Shown one piece after another: positions 8,919-17,682 of a stretch of DNA of 64,000 bases. Source of the stretch: Eubacteriales bacterium (lineage in GTDB: Bacteria > Bacillota > Clostridia > Lachnospirales > Lachnospiraceae); assembly GCA_030524175.1 (NCBI GenBank), contig JAUNHC010000025.1, positions 1 through 64,000 of the forward strand, read 5' to 3'. Below the pieces are notes generated by a model that had not been told where the DNA came from, made no database searches, and saw nothing but the letters and a program-made list of their open reading frames with translations. Positions within the stretch are counted from its first letter, which is position 1; the number at the start of each line of letters is the position of its first letter. The position numbers and the translations under genes are program-made.

Positions 8919-11300
8919 ATGAAGTTTAAAGAAATTAAGAAGAGGTTAGCGGCAGCACTCTCTTTGGCAGTGGCATTATCCCTTGGCTGTTCTTCTGTTG
9001 TTCAGGCGGCTACTACATATGAGTTGTTTGAATTAGTGGAGGGAGAGGCATCTGATACCGGATATATTCCGGCCTATGACCCTGCGGAAGAGATAGAGGA
9101 CGTGCCCGCGGGAGATGAATCTTCCATCACTCCCGGCGGTGACATTACAGATGGTGAAGTCCAGCCGCGCAGTTTACCAGAAAATGATACCGCAATATTT
9201 GATGACGGTGAGCCGCCGTCAGATACTGTTGACTTTGGGCCTGGAGTAAGTGCTTTTTCACTTGAGCCTTCCCAGGAACCCTTCAGTGATTCGCCTGATG
9301 CGGACAGTTCTATGTTTTCAGCGGAGGAGACTCTTGAACCCAGCTTCTATACAGCTTCCAATTTACCAGCCAGATACAGTCTGGTTGAGAGTGGATTAGG
9401 GACTTCAGTGAAAGATCAAGGTTCTTTAGGTATATGCTGGGCTTTCAGTGCACTTGAATCTCTTGAAACAGGAATGATCAGACGGGGTTTAGCAGATAAT
9501 TCTGTCAGTCTTTCAGAAACCCATTTGGCGTATACCACATTCCATGGAACCAATGGTCTGGCTGACGATCCTACCAGTACAGAGACCTTCTATACGTCCG
9601 ATCTATGGACCAAGTACGGAGGAAACAAGTATTATTCAACGGCAACCCTGGCCAGAGGTTATGGCCCTGCATATGACAGTAATTATCCCTTGAGCTGGGC
9701 TTTTGAAGCTAACTCCGCAGACAGTGCCGGGAGTACTACGAGTATTCTCGACAGCAGATTTACCGATCAGGATAAAAAAGCAGGGATTACCCGGCTGAAG
9801 AACAGTTATTGGCTGCGGGAAATCAATCCTGAGGATATCAGCTTAAGTCCAAGCCAGAGAGCAGAGAGAGTCAATGCTGTGAAGCAGTTTATCTGGGAGA
9901 GAGGCGCTGTGGAAATGGGTATATACTCCAAGGTCTATGACAAAGACACCAACTGCTATTATACCAGCACACCGTTCAAGCCGGACCATTCCATTACCCT
10001 TGTTGGCTGGGATGATGAGAAAGAGACTCCAGCAGGGGTTCCCGGGGCCTTTCTGGTCCAGAACAGCTGGGGGACGAGCGGAGGGGAAAATGGCTTTTAT
10101 TGGCTCTCCTACGAGGATCAGTCTATGAAGTCTCCGTCGTTCTATGAGGCAGAGAGCATATCACCGGGTGAAATGCAGAATCTTGTGATCAGCCAGTATG
10201 ACGGCACAGGCTACGGTTCTGTGATCAAACCGGCTGATCCGAGGAATGACCTGCGGATTTCCGGTGCCAATGTATTTGTTTCAAAATCTGCACAGTACTT
10301 AAAACAGGTAAGCTTTTATGCAGGAGCTTCTCCTCTGCCATACAAGGTTTCTGTTTACAGATATGTGAAGAGCTCACCGGATACAGGAACTCTTGTATAT
10401 ACACAAAGCGGTAATCTTACTTATGCAGGTTATTATACTATTGATTTAAACCAGAGTATTCCTATTGCAGCGGGAGAGAAATTTGCCATCCAGCTTGAAT
10501 TTGACAATAAAAACGGCTATGTTCCTCATGAGAAAAGCAATGGAAACAGAATCTACACGGCTGATTATGGTGAAAGCTATCTTTATGACGGCAATCAGTG
10601 GGATGATATGATGGATGTCAAGGATAATCAGGGACAGGCCTACGCATGTAATCTCTGTATCAAGGGTATCGGGGAAAAGACAAGCGATACTATTACGATG
10701 GCGCCTTCAGCGCCCCTGCTTAATACTGTTGTTGTGAGCAACGGAAATGTAATTAAGGCTTCAGTTGCGGAAACTACAGAAAATATTGACGGGTATGATT
10801 TCGTGCTGGGAGATTCTCCAAGTTTCTTAAAGGCGAAAAGCTATACAAGCGTGAATAAAAATGTGACAGGAACAAGCACAAGCTTTTCCTATGTGCCTAA
10901 GGGAACCTATTATGTGGCTGTCCACGCCTATCGTCTTAACGCAGAAGGAACCAAAGTATTCAGTCTATGGTCTGATGTCTATATGGTCAAGATTAAAGGA
11001 ACTACGCCCGGGACACCAAAGCTTAAGACAGTAAATACAGGCAAGGGAACCTTAAATGCATCCTATACTAAGGCATCTTCGGCATATCGGTATGAGTATG
11101 TCCTTGCTAAGAAAAGCTTTGCCAGCACTAAATTGAATCCTGGTTCCAAGTATAAAACCTATACAAACCGTAAGTATGGTGCCGTGAAGCTGACAGGTCT
11201 TGCCAAGGGAACTTACTATTTCGGCGTGCGGGCTTATACCTTGAACGGCAACACAAAAGTATATGGGCAATGGGCAGTAAAAAAGGTAACAATCAAATAA
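8919..11300 (+). CDS. Secreted papain-like (C1) cysteine protease with lectin-like and repeat domains
   Basis: 793 residues. A signal peptide (basic start, LAAALSLAVALSL, cut near VQAA) is followed by an acidic, Ser/Pro-rich propeptide to about residue 145. The C1A domain keeps the whole active site: Gln167 (KDQGSLG), Cys173 (GICWAFS), His357 (DHSITLVGW) and Asn382 (QNSWG). Residues ~425-590 look like the lectin-like domain often paired with clostridial C1 proteases. Two repeats ending GTYY..VxAY...VKIK close the protein and resemble the C-terminus of the 31824-33059 product. It probably acts at or outside the cell wall; the substrate is unknown. Confidence 0.9.
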   Translation: MKFKEIKKRLAAALSLAVALSLGCSSVVQAATTYELFELVEGEASDTGYIPAYDPAEEIEDVPAGDESSITPGGDITDGEVQPRSLPENDTAIFDDGEPPSDTVDFGPGVSAFSLEPSQEPFSDSPDADSSMFSAEETLEPSFYTASNLPARYSLVESGLGTSVKDQGSLGICWAFSALESLETGMIRRGLADNSVSLSETHLAYTTFHGTNGLADDPTSTETFYTSDLWTKYGGNKYYSTATLARGYGPAYDSNYPLSWAFEANSADSAGSTTSILDSRFTDQDKKAGITRLKNSYWLREINPEDISLSPSQRAERVNAVKQFIWERGAVEMGIYSKVYDKDTNCYYTSTPFKPDHSITLVGWDDEKETPAGVPGAFLVQNSWGTSGGENGFYWLSYEDQSMKSPSFYEAESISPGEMQNLVISQYDGTGYGSVIKPADPRNDLRISGANVFVSKSAQYLKQVSFYAGASPLPYKVSVYRYVKSSPDTGTLVYTQSGNLTYAGYYTIDLNQSIPIAAGEKFAIQLEFDNKNGYVPHEKSNGNRIYTADYGESYLYDGNQWDDMMDVKDNQGQAYACNLCIKGIGEKTSDTITMAPSAPLLNTVVVSNGNVIKASVAETTENIDGYDFVLGDSPSFLKAKSYTSVNKNVTGTSTSFSYVPKGTYYVAVHAYRLNAEGTKVFSLWSDVYMVKIKGTTPGTPKLKTVNTGKGTLNASYTKASSAYRYEYVLAKKSFASTKLNPGSKYKTYTNRKYGAVKLTGLAKGTYYFGVRAYTLNGNTKVYGQWAVKKVTIK

Positions 11301-11316
11301 AAATATTCTTATGATC

Positions 11317-11356
11317 AGAGGCCGGCAGCCTGTAATATGGTGCCGGTCTCTTTTTC
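11317..11356 (+). terminator. Terminator after the C1 protease
   Basis: AGAGGCCGGCA (11317-11327) pairs with TGCCGGTCTCT (11341-11351, one G-U) before TTTTTC. Confidence 0.85.
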
Positions 11357-11369
11357 TTTCCTGTTTTTC

Positions 11370-11398
11370 TTGTTTTTGAAGGCAGAAAATGGTACAAT
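11370..11398 (+). promoter_or_regulatory. Promoter of the HlyD-like/ylmE/sepF cluster
   Basis: TTGTTT (11370-11375), 17 bp, TACAAT (11393-11398), 44 bp ahead of the TTG start. Confidence 0.65.
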
Positions 11399-11442
11399 AA
11401 CTTGGTATGAATTTATGAGCATGAAGTAAAGGAGGCATCTGC

Positions 11443-12906
11443 TTGCCTAATAATAGAAAGAATCCCAGCAAGGTACCGGGGGTTTTGGCGAAGATCAGGA
11501 AGGTATTCGGGCTGAATATAGGGACGGTCATGTTTGGTGTCCTGTTTTTGTACATGCTTTTCAGCGCAGCTCTATACCTTACTTCCAGCCATATTGATTC
11601 TTATCAGGTTACGTCCGGTCCTTTGTCCAGAAACGAGACTTATACTGGTCTGGCTATCCGTGAAGAGACTGTAAATAAGGCTGATTCCGGCGGATATGTT
11701 ACCTATTATGCAAGGGAAGGCAATAAGATAAATGCCAACGGTGCTGTGTATGGCTTAAGTGCCACCAAGGTTCCGGAGGTACAGACACAACTGAGCCAGG
11801 AAGATCTGGCAAAGATCCGCAGCGATATGCTGAGTTTTTCCAAGGGATTTAATCCCAGTAAGTTTAACAATACCTATAGTTTTAAATATGAGCTGGAAGG
11901 AAATATCCTTCAGTACGCAGGAGTTACTGCAGAACCTTCTGTATCTTCAGAAAACGGAGAGGAAGGTGGCACATCAGTTTCCAACAGTCTGGCAAGTGTG
12001 GTCACCCTGGGAAATCAGACGATCAGCAAGGCAAAGTCAGACGGTATCATCCTTTATTCAAAGGACGGTTATGCAGGGAAGACTGTGGACTCAGTTACAA
12101 AAGAAGATTTCGATCAGAATTCCTATCATGAAATAGACCTGAAGACACAGAACCAGGTCAAAGCAGGCGATGATATCTATACCATCATCACTGACGAGCG
12201 TTGGAGCCTTCTGATTCCTCTGAGCGAGAAGCAGGCTGTGAAACTCAATGACCGTTCGTCCATCCGTGTAAAGTTCTTAAAGGACGGAATGACACAAAGC
12301 GGAGATTTCTCTATCATGGAGATTGAAGGCTCAAAATACGGTAAAATTGATTTTAATAAAGGCTTAGTCCGATATGCATCCGACAGGTTCCTTGAAGTGG
12401 AACTTGTGACAAACACAGTGAGCGGCCTGAAGATACCGCTGTCCTCCATTGTGACAAAGGAATTTTACACTATTTCATCAGAGTTTGCATCCTCTGATCC
12501 GGACAGCCTGGAGAAAGGTTTCCTGGTAGCGGACAAAAATAAAGACGGAGAAAACGTAAATAAGTTTGTGAATGCCACTATTTATGCCAGCATTGAGAAT
12601 AAAAAGGCCAAGACATCAGAGGATGGGGAGACCACCTACACTTATTATGTGGACAAGAGTGCCTTTAAAGAGGGCGATGCGATAGTCACCCAGGATTCAC
12701 AGAAGAAGTATGTGGTAGGAGATACTGGAGTTCTGGAAGGGGTGTACTGCATTAATAAAGGGTATGCCGTATTCCGCAGGATCGAGATACTTGATCAGAA
12801 TGAGGAGTATGCAATCGTGTCCAAGGATACTTCTTATGGACTTGTGCGGTACGATCATATTGTCCGCAATGCGGACGAGGTAAAGGAAGAAGATATATTG
12901 TATTGA
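11443..12906 (+). CDS. HlyD-like single-pass membrane protein in the sepF division cluster
   Basis: 487 residues. A short basic cytoplasmic tail is followed by one membrane segment (about residues 27-49, GTVMFGVLFLYMLFSAALYL). A long extracytoplasmic part has the SGYVTYYAREG and SDGIILYSKDGY beta-hairpin pattern of HlyD/biotinyl-lipoyl-like adaptors. No partner ABC transporter or TolC-like gene is nearby. Instead it leads the ylmE-sepF operon, and proteins of this form are seen there in Lachnospiraceae. The start is TTG 11443 with AAAGGAGG 7 bp upstream. A role at the division site or in wall assembly is only inferred from position. Confidence 0.7.
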   Translation: MPNNRKNPSKVPGVLAKIRKVFGLNIGTVMFGVLFLYMLFSAALYLTSSHIDSYQVTSGPLSRNETYTGLAIREETVNKADSGGYVTYYAREGNKINANGAVYGLSATKVPEVQTQLSQEDLAKIRSDMLSFSKGFNPSKFNNTYSFKYELEGNILQYAGVTAEPSVSSENGEEGGTSVSNSLASVVTLGNQTISKAKSDGIILYSKDGYAGKTVDSVTKEDFDQNSYHEIDLKTQNQVKAGDDIYTIITDERWSLLIPLSEKQAVKLNDRSSIRVKFLKDGMTQSGDFSIMEIEGSKYGKIDFNKGLVRYASDRFLEVELVTNTVSGLKIPLSSIVTKEFYTISSEFASSDPDSLEKGFLVADKNKDGENVNKFVNATIYASIENKKAKTSEDGETTYTYYVDKSAFKEGDAIVTQDSQKKYVVGDTGVLEGVYCINKGYAVFRRIEILDQNEEYAIVSKDTSYGLVRYDHIVRNADEVKEEDILY

Positions 12907-12923
12907 CAGAGGAGGCTTGTAAA

Positions 12924-13622
12924 ATGTTAGCAGATAATTTGTCAAAGGTAGAGAGAAATATTGAAGAGGCCTGCCGTTCCGTGGGAAGACCGCGGGAAGA
13001 GGTTACGCTTGTTGCAGTCAGCAAGACAAAACCTGTTGAGGTGCTCAGGGAGGCATATGATGCCGGTGTCCGTGTGTTCGGCGAAAATAAAGTACAGGAG
13101 ATTCTGGACAAGTATGATCAGCTGCCGAAGGATATCCAATGGCATATGATAGGCCATCTCCAGCGGAATAAGGTGAAATATATTGTAGATAAGGTTGCAA
13201 TGATCCATTCTGTAGATTCTCTGCGTCTGGCCCAGACTATTGAGCAGGAGGCAGGAAAGAAGAACATCAGAATGCCCATTCTCCTTGAAGTCAATGTGGC
13301 TGAGGAGGAAAGCAAATTCGGGCTTAAGGTACAAGAGGTTGTTCCGCTTCTTGAAGAGATTTCTCAGTATCCACATTTGGAAGTGTGCGGATTAATGACA
13401 ATTGCACCATTTGTAGCCAATTCTGAGGAGAATAGGGAGATTTTTCATGAATTAAAGAAATTAAGTGTTGACATTGCCGGTAAAAACATTAATAATACTA
13501 CTATGAGCGTTTTGAGCATGGGCATGACCGGCGATTATGAGGTTGCAGTCCAGGAGGGCGCTACGATGGTACGTGTGGGAACAGGTATCTTCGGTGAAAG
13601 AGACTATTCACGACAAGATTAA
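12924..13622 (+). CDS. ylmE: YggS/YlmE family pyridoxal-phosphate protein
   Basis: 232 residues. An alanine-racemase-like TIM barrel without the second domain. The PLP lysine is in VAVSKTKP, and GENKVQE, WHMIGHLQRNK, GLMTIAP, LSMGMTGDYEVAVQEGATMVRVGTGIFG are family hallmarks. The family controls PLP and amino/keto-acid homeostasis. ATG 12924 has AGAGGAGG 8 bp upstream; TTG 12903 overlaps the previous stop and is not used. Its place before sepF is conserved in Firmicutes. Confidence 0.95.
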   Translation: MLADNLSKVERNIEEACRSVGRPREEVTLVAVSKTKPVEVLREAYDAGVRVFGENKVQEILDKYDQLPKDIQWHMIGHLQRNKVKYIVDKVAMIHSVDSLRLAQTIEQEAGKKNIRMPILLEVNVAEEESKFGLKVQEVVPLLEEISQYPHLEVCGLMTIAPFVANSEENREIFHELKKLSVDIAGKNINNTTMSVLSMGMTGDYEVAVQEGATMVRVGTGIFGERDYSRQD

Positions 13623-13641
13623 GGAAGATTGGAGATTTAAA

Positions 13642-14286
13642 ATGGGCGTTTTAGATAAGTTTTTGGATGCCATCAAATTAAATGATGATTACGACGACGA
13701 TGAGTTCTTAGACGACGATTTATTAGATGATGAAGACGATGATGATTTTCTTGACGATGAACTGGATGATAAGCCTAAGAAGAAATTTTTCGAGAAGTTT
13801 GGTAAGAAGAGAGATGACGATGATTTAGATGATTATGATGAATTCCAGCTGGACGAAGAGCCTGTGAGGACATCATCCAAAGCGGCATCCCGCAGTACTG
13901 CCGCCGCCAAGGCACCTGCCAAGCAGGAACGCCCTGTACGTCCCGCTTCTTCATCTAAGATCACACCTATGAGAAGCAGCAAGAAGAATCCGCAGTCTCC
14001 TAATATGGAGGTATGTGTGATCAAGCCATCTTCCATGGAAGATACTCGTGAAATTGCAGACACACTGGTAGATAATTCTACTGTAATATTGAATCTTGAA
14101 GGAATCGATGTGGAACTGGCGCAGAGGATCATTGACTTCACTTCCGGTGCATGTTATTCTCTGGGCGGAAGCCTGCAGAAGGTATCCAGCTATATTTTCG
14201 TACTGGGGCCTTATAACGTGGATATTACCGGAGACTTACAGAACATTTTAGGAGGTTCCATTCCTTCCGTAAGGGCTGGATATTGA
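13642..14286 (+). CDS. sepF: Cell division protein SepF
   Basis: 214 residues, longer than the ~150 of B. subtilis. An N-terminal amphipathic membrane helix (MGVLDKFLDAIKL) is followed by an aspartate-rich stretch (about residues 15-45 and 55-75) and an Ala/Ser/Pro/Lys linker. The C-terminal SepF fold (VCVIKPSSMEDTREIADTL, VILNLEGID, RIIDFTSGACYSLGGS) makes rings that bundle FtsZ and anchor it to the membrane. The extended acidic region is the unusual part. Confidence 0.95.
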   Translation: MGVLDKFLDAIKLNDDYDDDEFLDDDLLDDEDDDDFLDDELDDKPKKKFFEKFGKKRDDDDLDDYDEFQLDEEPVRTSSKAASRSTAAAKAPAKQERPVRPASSSKITPMRSSKKNPQSPNMEVCVIKPSSMEDTREIADTLVDNSTVILNLEGIDVELAQRIIDFTSGACYSLGGSLQKVSSYIFVLGPYNVDITGDLQNILGGSIPSVRAGY

Positions 14287-15044
14287 TCCAAATGGACAAA
14301 GACGAATTTTTTCTAAAGAGAATCCGGGAATTGGCCAATATCTCTTATCAAAGAGATATTGTAACCTTTTCGGATTTTCTTACTTTAAACGAACAGAATA
14401 TTGTAAATAGCCAGAATTTCAGAGCACTGGGCGTGACGGCGGAGAGCTTCGGCGGCTATGAGAATGCAGAGCGTCAGATGATAGCTTTTCATCCTGATGC
14501 TCTTGTTTTTCCCTGGGAATATCCCATTGATTGTCTGAAGGTTGAACCAAAGGCTGTGAAATTTTCGGAGCCGGTGAGCCACCGTGATTACCTGGGAGCA
14601 ATCTTGAACCTTGGTGTGGACCGAAGTGTGGTGGGGGATATTCTTGTACAGGAGAAGGCTGCCTGGTTTTTCTGTCTGCGCAGGATGACGGATTTCTTTT
14701 TAGAGAATCTGTGCCGTGTCCGTCATACAAGTATTGTGATCACAAAAATAGAAGACCCCGGGGAGCTGCCCAGTCCAAAGCTGGAGCCGGTGAATGGAAC
14801 CTGTTCCTCCGTGCGGCTGGATGCATTGATCGCCTTGGCATTCCAGGCTTCCCGAAGCAGTATGGTTGCTTTTATAGAAGGAGGGCTTGTGTTTGTCAAC
14901 GGACGTGTGATCACATCCAACGGCTACGAGCCCAAGGAGGGGGACATTATTTCAGTGAGAGGAAAAGGGCGCTTTCTATATGAAGGGGTTTCCCGTCAGA
15001 CAAAGAAAGGCCGGTATAGTGTCCGTATCCTCCGCTATGTATAG
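14283..15044 (+). CDS. ylmH: YlmH family S4-domain RNA-binding protein
   Basis: About 253 residues from TTG 14283, which has AAGGG 8 bp upstream; ATG 14292 would give 250. N-terminal YlmH domain (residues ~5-150; NFRALGVTAESFGGYENAERQMIAF), then a C-terminal S4 domain (SSVRLDALIALAFQASRSSMVAFIEGGLVFVNGRVITS). Recent work places YlmH in rescue of stalled ribosomes (peptidyl-tRNA on free 50S). It overlaps the sepF stop, so the two are coupled. DivIVA, often the next gene, is absent here. Confidence 0.92.
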   Translation: MIQMDKDEFFLKRIRELANISYQRDIVTFSDFLTLNEQNIVNSQNFRALGVTAESFGGYENAERQMIAFHPDALVFPWEYPIDCLKVEPKAVKFSEPVSHRDYLGAILNLGVDRSVVGDILVQEKAAWFFCLRRMTDFFLENLCRVRHTSIVITKIEDPGELPSPKLEPVNGTCSSVRLDALIALAFQASRSSMVAFIEGGLVFVNGRVITSNGYEPKEGDIISVRGKGRFLYEGVSRQTKKGRYSVRILRYV

Positions 15045-15082
15045 CAGATACCATGTAGAACAGCAACAGGAGTGAATATACT

Positions 15083-16174
15083 ATGACAGAACAGAAGTTA
15101 TTAGTAAAGAGAGAGGGAGACTTTCATTATCCCATATATTTTCAGGAGAACTTTGACTCTCTTTGTCAGGCAATGACAGAGGAAGGCTTGGCAGGGAGGA
15201 GACTGTGTATTGTCACGGATACAAATGTAGGCCCGCTCTATGAGAAAGCACTGCGTGATGCTTTAACAGGCGTGTCAGATGATATTTTCACCTTCACCTT
15301 TGAGGCGGGAGAGAAAAATAAAAATCTGGATACGGTTCAGGCACTGTACCGTACTTTGATCGAGAAGGAAATGGACAGAAAGAGTCTGCTCATTGCTTTG
15401 GGCGGAGGCGTGGTGGGAGATCTTACTGGTTTTGGGGCTTCCACCTATCTGCGGGGAGTTGATTTTATCCAGGTTCCCACTACCCTCTTGGCTCAGGTGG
15501 ACAGCAGCGTGGGCGGAAAGACAGGGGTGGATTTCCAGCAGTACAAAAATATGGTAGGTGCATTTCACCAGCCACGTCTCGTATATATGAACATGAGTGT
15601 TCTTAAAACCCTGCCTGAACAGGAATTTATCTGCGGAATGGGAGAAATATTAAAAACCGGACTTATCTGCGACGGAGAATTTTTCCGTTTTGTATGTGAA
15701 AATCATGAAAGCATCAGAAAGCTGGACTTAAATATCCTGTCCCATATGATACGCCGCTGCTGTGCAATTAAGGCAGGTATTGTTGAGAGAGACCCTAAAG
15801 AGCAGGGAGAACGGGCACTTTTAAATCTGGGACATACAGTGGGTCATGCGGTTGAGAAATTAAAGGATTTCCAGCTTCTTCACGGTCAGTGTGTGGGAAT
15901 CGGACTGATCTCTGCTGCGTATCTTTCACTTAAAAGGGGAGTGCTCACAGAAGAAGAATATGAGGAAATCCGGACAGGATGCAGGATTTTTGGCCTGCCC
16001 TTGTCAGTGGAAGGGCTTACAGCCCATGAAATTCTTGCTGCGACAAAGAAGGATAAAAAAATGGAGCAGGGACATATTAAATTTATTCTTATGGATGGTA
16101 TCGGCAGAAGCTTTATTGACAAAAGCGTGTCTGATCAGGAGCTTACACAGGGAATTCAGGAGATCATGGCATGA
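15083..16174 (+). CDS. aroB: 3-dehydroquinate synthase
   Basis: 363 residues. Second step of the shikimate pathway: DAHP to 3-dehydroquinate, using NAD and a divalent metal. Motifs: EAGEKNKNLDTV, GGGVVGDLTGFGASTYLRGVDFIQVPTTLLAQVDSSVGGKTGVD in the NAD and substrate site, and GHTVGHAVE with LLHGQCVGIG for metal-binding histidines. No other aro gene is close. It lies between ylmH and lspA, overlapping the lspA start by 4 bp, so it is expressed with division and lipoprotein genes. Confidence 0.97.
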   Translation: MTEQKLLVKREGDFHYPIYFQENFDSLCQAMTEEGLAGRRLCIVTDTNVGPLYEKALRDALTGVSDDIFTFTFEAGEKNKNLDTVQALYRTLIEKEMDRKSLLIALGGGVVGDLTGFGASTYLRGVDFIQVPTTLLAQVDSSVGGKTGVDFQQYKNMVGAFHQPRLVYMNMSVLKTLPEQEFICGMGEILKTGLICDGEFFRFVCENHESIRKLDLNILSHMIRRCCAIKAGIVERDPKEQGERALLNLGHTVGHAVEKLKDFQLLHGQCVGIGLISAAYLSLKRGVLTEEEYEEIRTGCRIFGLPLSVEGLTAHEILAATKKDKKMEQGHIKFILMDGIGRSFIDKSVSDQELTQGIQEIMA

Positions 16175-16695
16175 AATCAGAAAAGAACTTGTCTGCGGCA
16201 TTCTGTGCGGTGACAGGAGCAGCTTCTATTGTTATTCTTACGCTTCTGGATCAGTATACAAAAATCCTGGCTCTGTCCGGGTTAAAAGGGCAGGACTCTG
16301 TGGTCCTGATCAAGGGCGTATTGGAATTAAAGTATCTTGAAAACAGAGGGATAGCCTTTGGCATGTTTCAAGGTAAAATTCCCTTTTTTGTCATTCTTTG
16401 CATTATTTTTTTCGGCACTGTGGTTTATGCGTTTATAAGGATTCCAAAGAAAAGATATTATCTTCCGCTGATGCTCATCGGTTATATTCTCACGGCCGGA
16501 GCTCTGGGGAATTTTATTGACAGGGTTTTCAGAGGGTTTGTGGTGGACTTCATATATTTCTCTCTCATTGATTTCCCTATATTTAATCTGGCAGATATTT
16601 ATGTGGTAGTCAGCGGAGTTTTACTTGTATTGTTTGTATGCTTCAAGTATAAAGAAGAGGAGTTTGTTTTCTTTAATCCAAAACATAAAGGATAA
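16171..16695 (+). CDS. lspA: Lipoprotein signal peptidase (signal peptidase II)
   Basis: 174 residues with four membrane helices. The catalytic aspartates are in GNFIDRVFRGFVVDF and FNLADIYV, and the conserved NRGIAFGM loop is present. It cuts prolipoproteins after lipidation. ATGA overlap with aroB indicates coupling. The tail is slightly longer and basic. Confidence 0.96.
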   Translation: MKSEKNLSAAFCAVTGAASIVILTLLDQYTKILALSGLKGQDSVVLIKGVLELKYLENRGIAFGMFQGKIPFFVILCIIFFGTVVYAFIRIPKKRYYLPLMLIGYILTAGALGNFIDRVFRGFVVDFIYFSLIDFPIFNLADIYVVVSGVLLVLFVCFKYKEEEFVFFNPKHKG

Positions 16696-16699
16696 ATAT

Positions 16700-17614
16700 A
16701 TGGAAATATTAGAATTTCAGGTGGATGAACAGGATGGGGGAGTGCGGATCGACCGTTATCTTTCCCAGAAGAATGAGGAACTGTCCCGTTCTTATCTTCA
16801 AAAACTTTTAAAGGAACAGGTCATTACTGTCAACGGTAAAGCTGTGAAGGCTAATTATAAAGTTCAGATGCGGGATAAAGTGGCGGTGACACTGCCGGAC
16901 ACAACAGAGCCTGATATCCTGCCGGAAGATATTCCCTTAGATATTCTCTATGAAGATGAAGATGTGCTTGTAGTGAATAAACCAAAGGGAATGGTGGTCC
17001 ATCCAAGTGCAGGACATACGCAAGGGACCCTTGTCAATGCAGTTATGTACCACTGTAAAGGTAATCTTTCAGGGATTAACGGGGTTCTCCGCCCGGGGAT
17101 CGTCCACCGTATTGACAAGGATACTACAGGAGCCCTCCTGGTGTGTAAAAACGATGCAGCTCATAAGGACCTGGCTCAGCAGTTAAAGGACCATTCTATC
17201 AAGAGGCGTTACCGGGCCGTTGTGTTGGGAAACCTTAAAGAGGATGAGGGAACGATAGAGGGACCGATCGGCCGGCATCCTGTGGACAGGAAGAAAATGG
17301 CAGTAAATCAAAAAAACGGCAAGGATGCAGTCACCCATTATAAAGTGCTTGAACGTTTCGGCAATGCCACTTATGTGGAGTGCCGTCTGGAAACAGGCCG
17401 TACCCATCAGATCCGTGTTCATATGACAAGTATCGGACATCCGCTTTTAGGAGATGAGGTATACGGCTCAGGAAGAAATCCGTATCACCTTCAGGGGCAG
17501 GCCCTTCATGCCATGGTATTGGGCTTTGTTCATCCCAGAACAGGGGAGTATATGGAGTTTACAGCCCCTTTGCCTGATTATTTTTTTAAATTGTTAGATA
17601 AATTACGAAAATAG
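16700..17614 (+). CDS. RluD/YlyB-type 23S rRNA pseudouridine synthase
   Basis: 304 residues. N-terminal S4 domain (GVRIDRYLSQ...RSYLQKLLKEQVITVNGKAV) and a RluA-family catalytic domain with the active-site Asp in RPGIVHRIDKDTTGALLVCK. LETGRTHQIRVHMTSIGHPLLGDEVYG is the family signature. It directly follows lspA, as in B. subtilis ylyB. ATG 16700 is 4 bp past the lspA stop; AAAGGA gives the site. Confidence 0.95.
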   Translation: MEILEFQVDEQDGGVRIDRYLSQKNEELSRSYLQKLLKEQVITVNGKAVKANYKVQMRDKVAVTLPDTTEPDILPEDIPLDILYEDEDVLVVNKPKGMVVHPSAGHTQGTLVNAVMYHCKGNLSGINGVLRPGIVHRIDKDTTGALLVCKNDAAHKDLAQQLKDHSIKRRYRAVVLGNLKEDEGTIEGPIGRHPVDRKKMAVNQKNGKDAVTHYKVLERFGNATYVECRLETGRTHQIRVHMTSIGHPLLGDEVYGSGRNPYHLQGQALHAMVLGFVHPRTGEYMEFTAPLPDYFFKLLDKLRK

Positions 17615-17644
17615 TTGTCATTTACCCTGAATATATTGTATAAT
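17615..17644 (+). promoter_or_regulatory. Promoter of the cytidylate-kinase-like gene
   Basis: TTGTCA (17615-17620), 18 bp, TATAAT (17639-17644), 38 bp before the start codon. Confidence 0.7.
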
Positions 17645-17682
17645 ATAGTTACGAATATTATTAGCGGAAGGGAGTGACGTAT

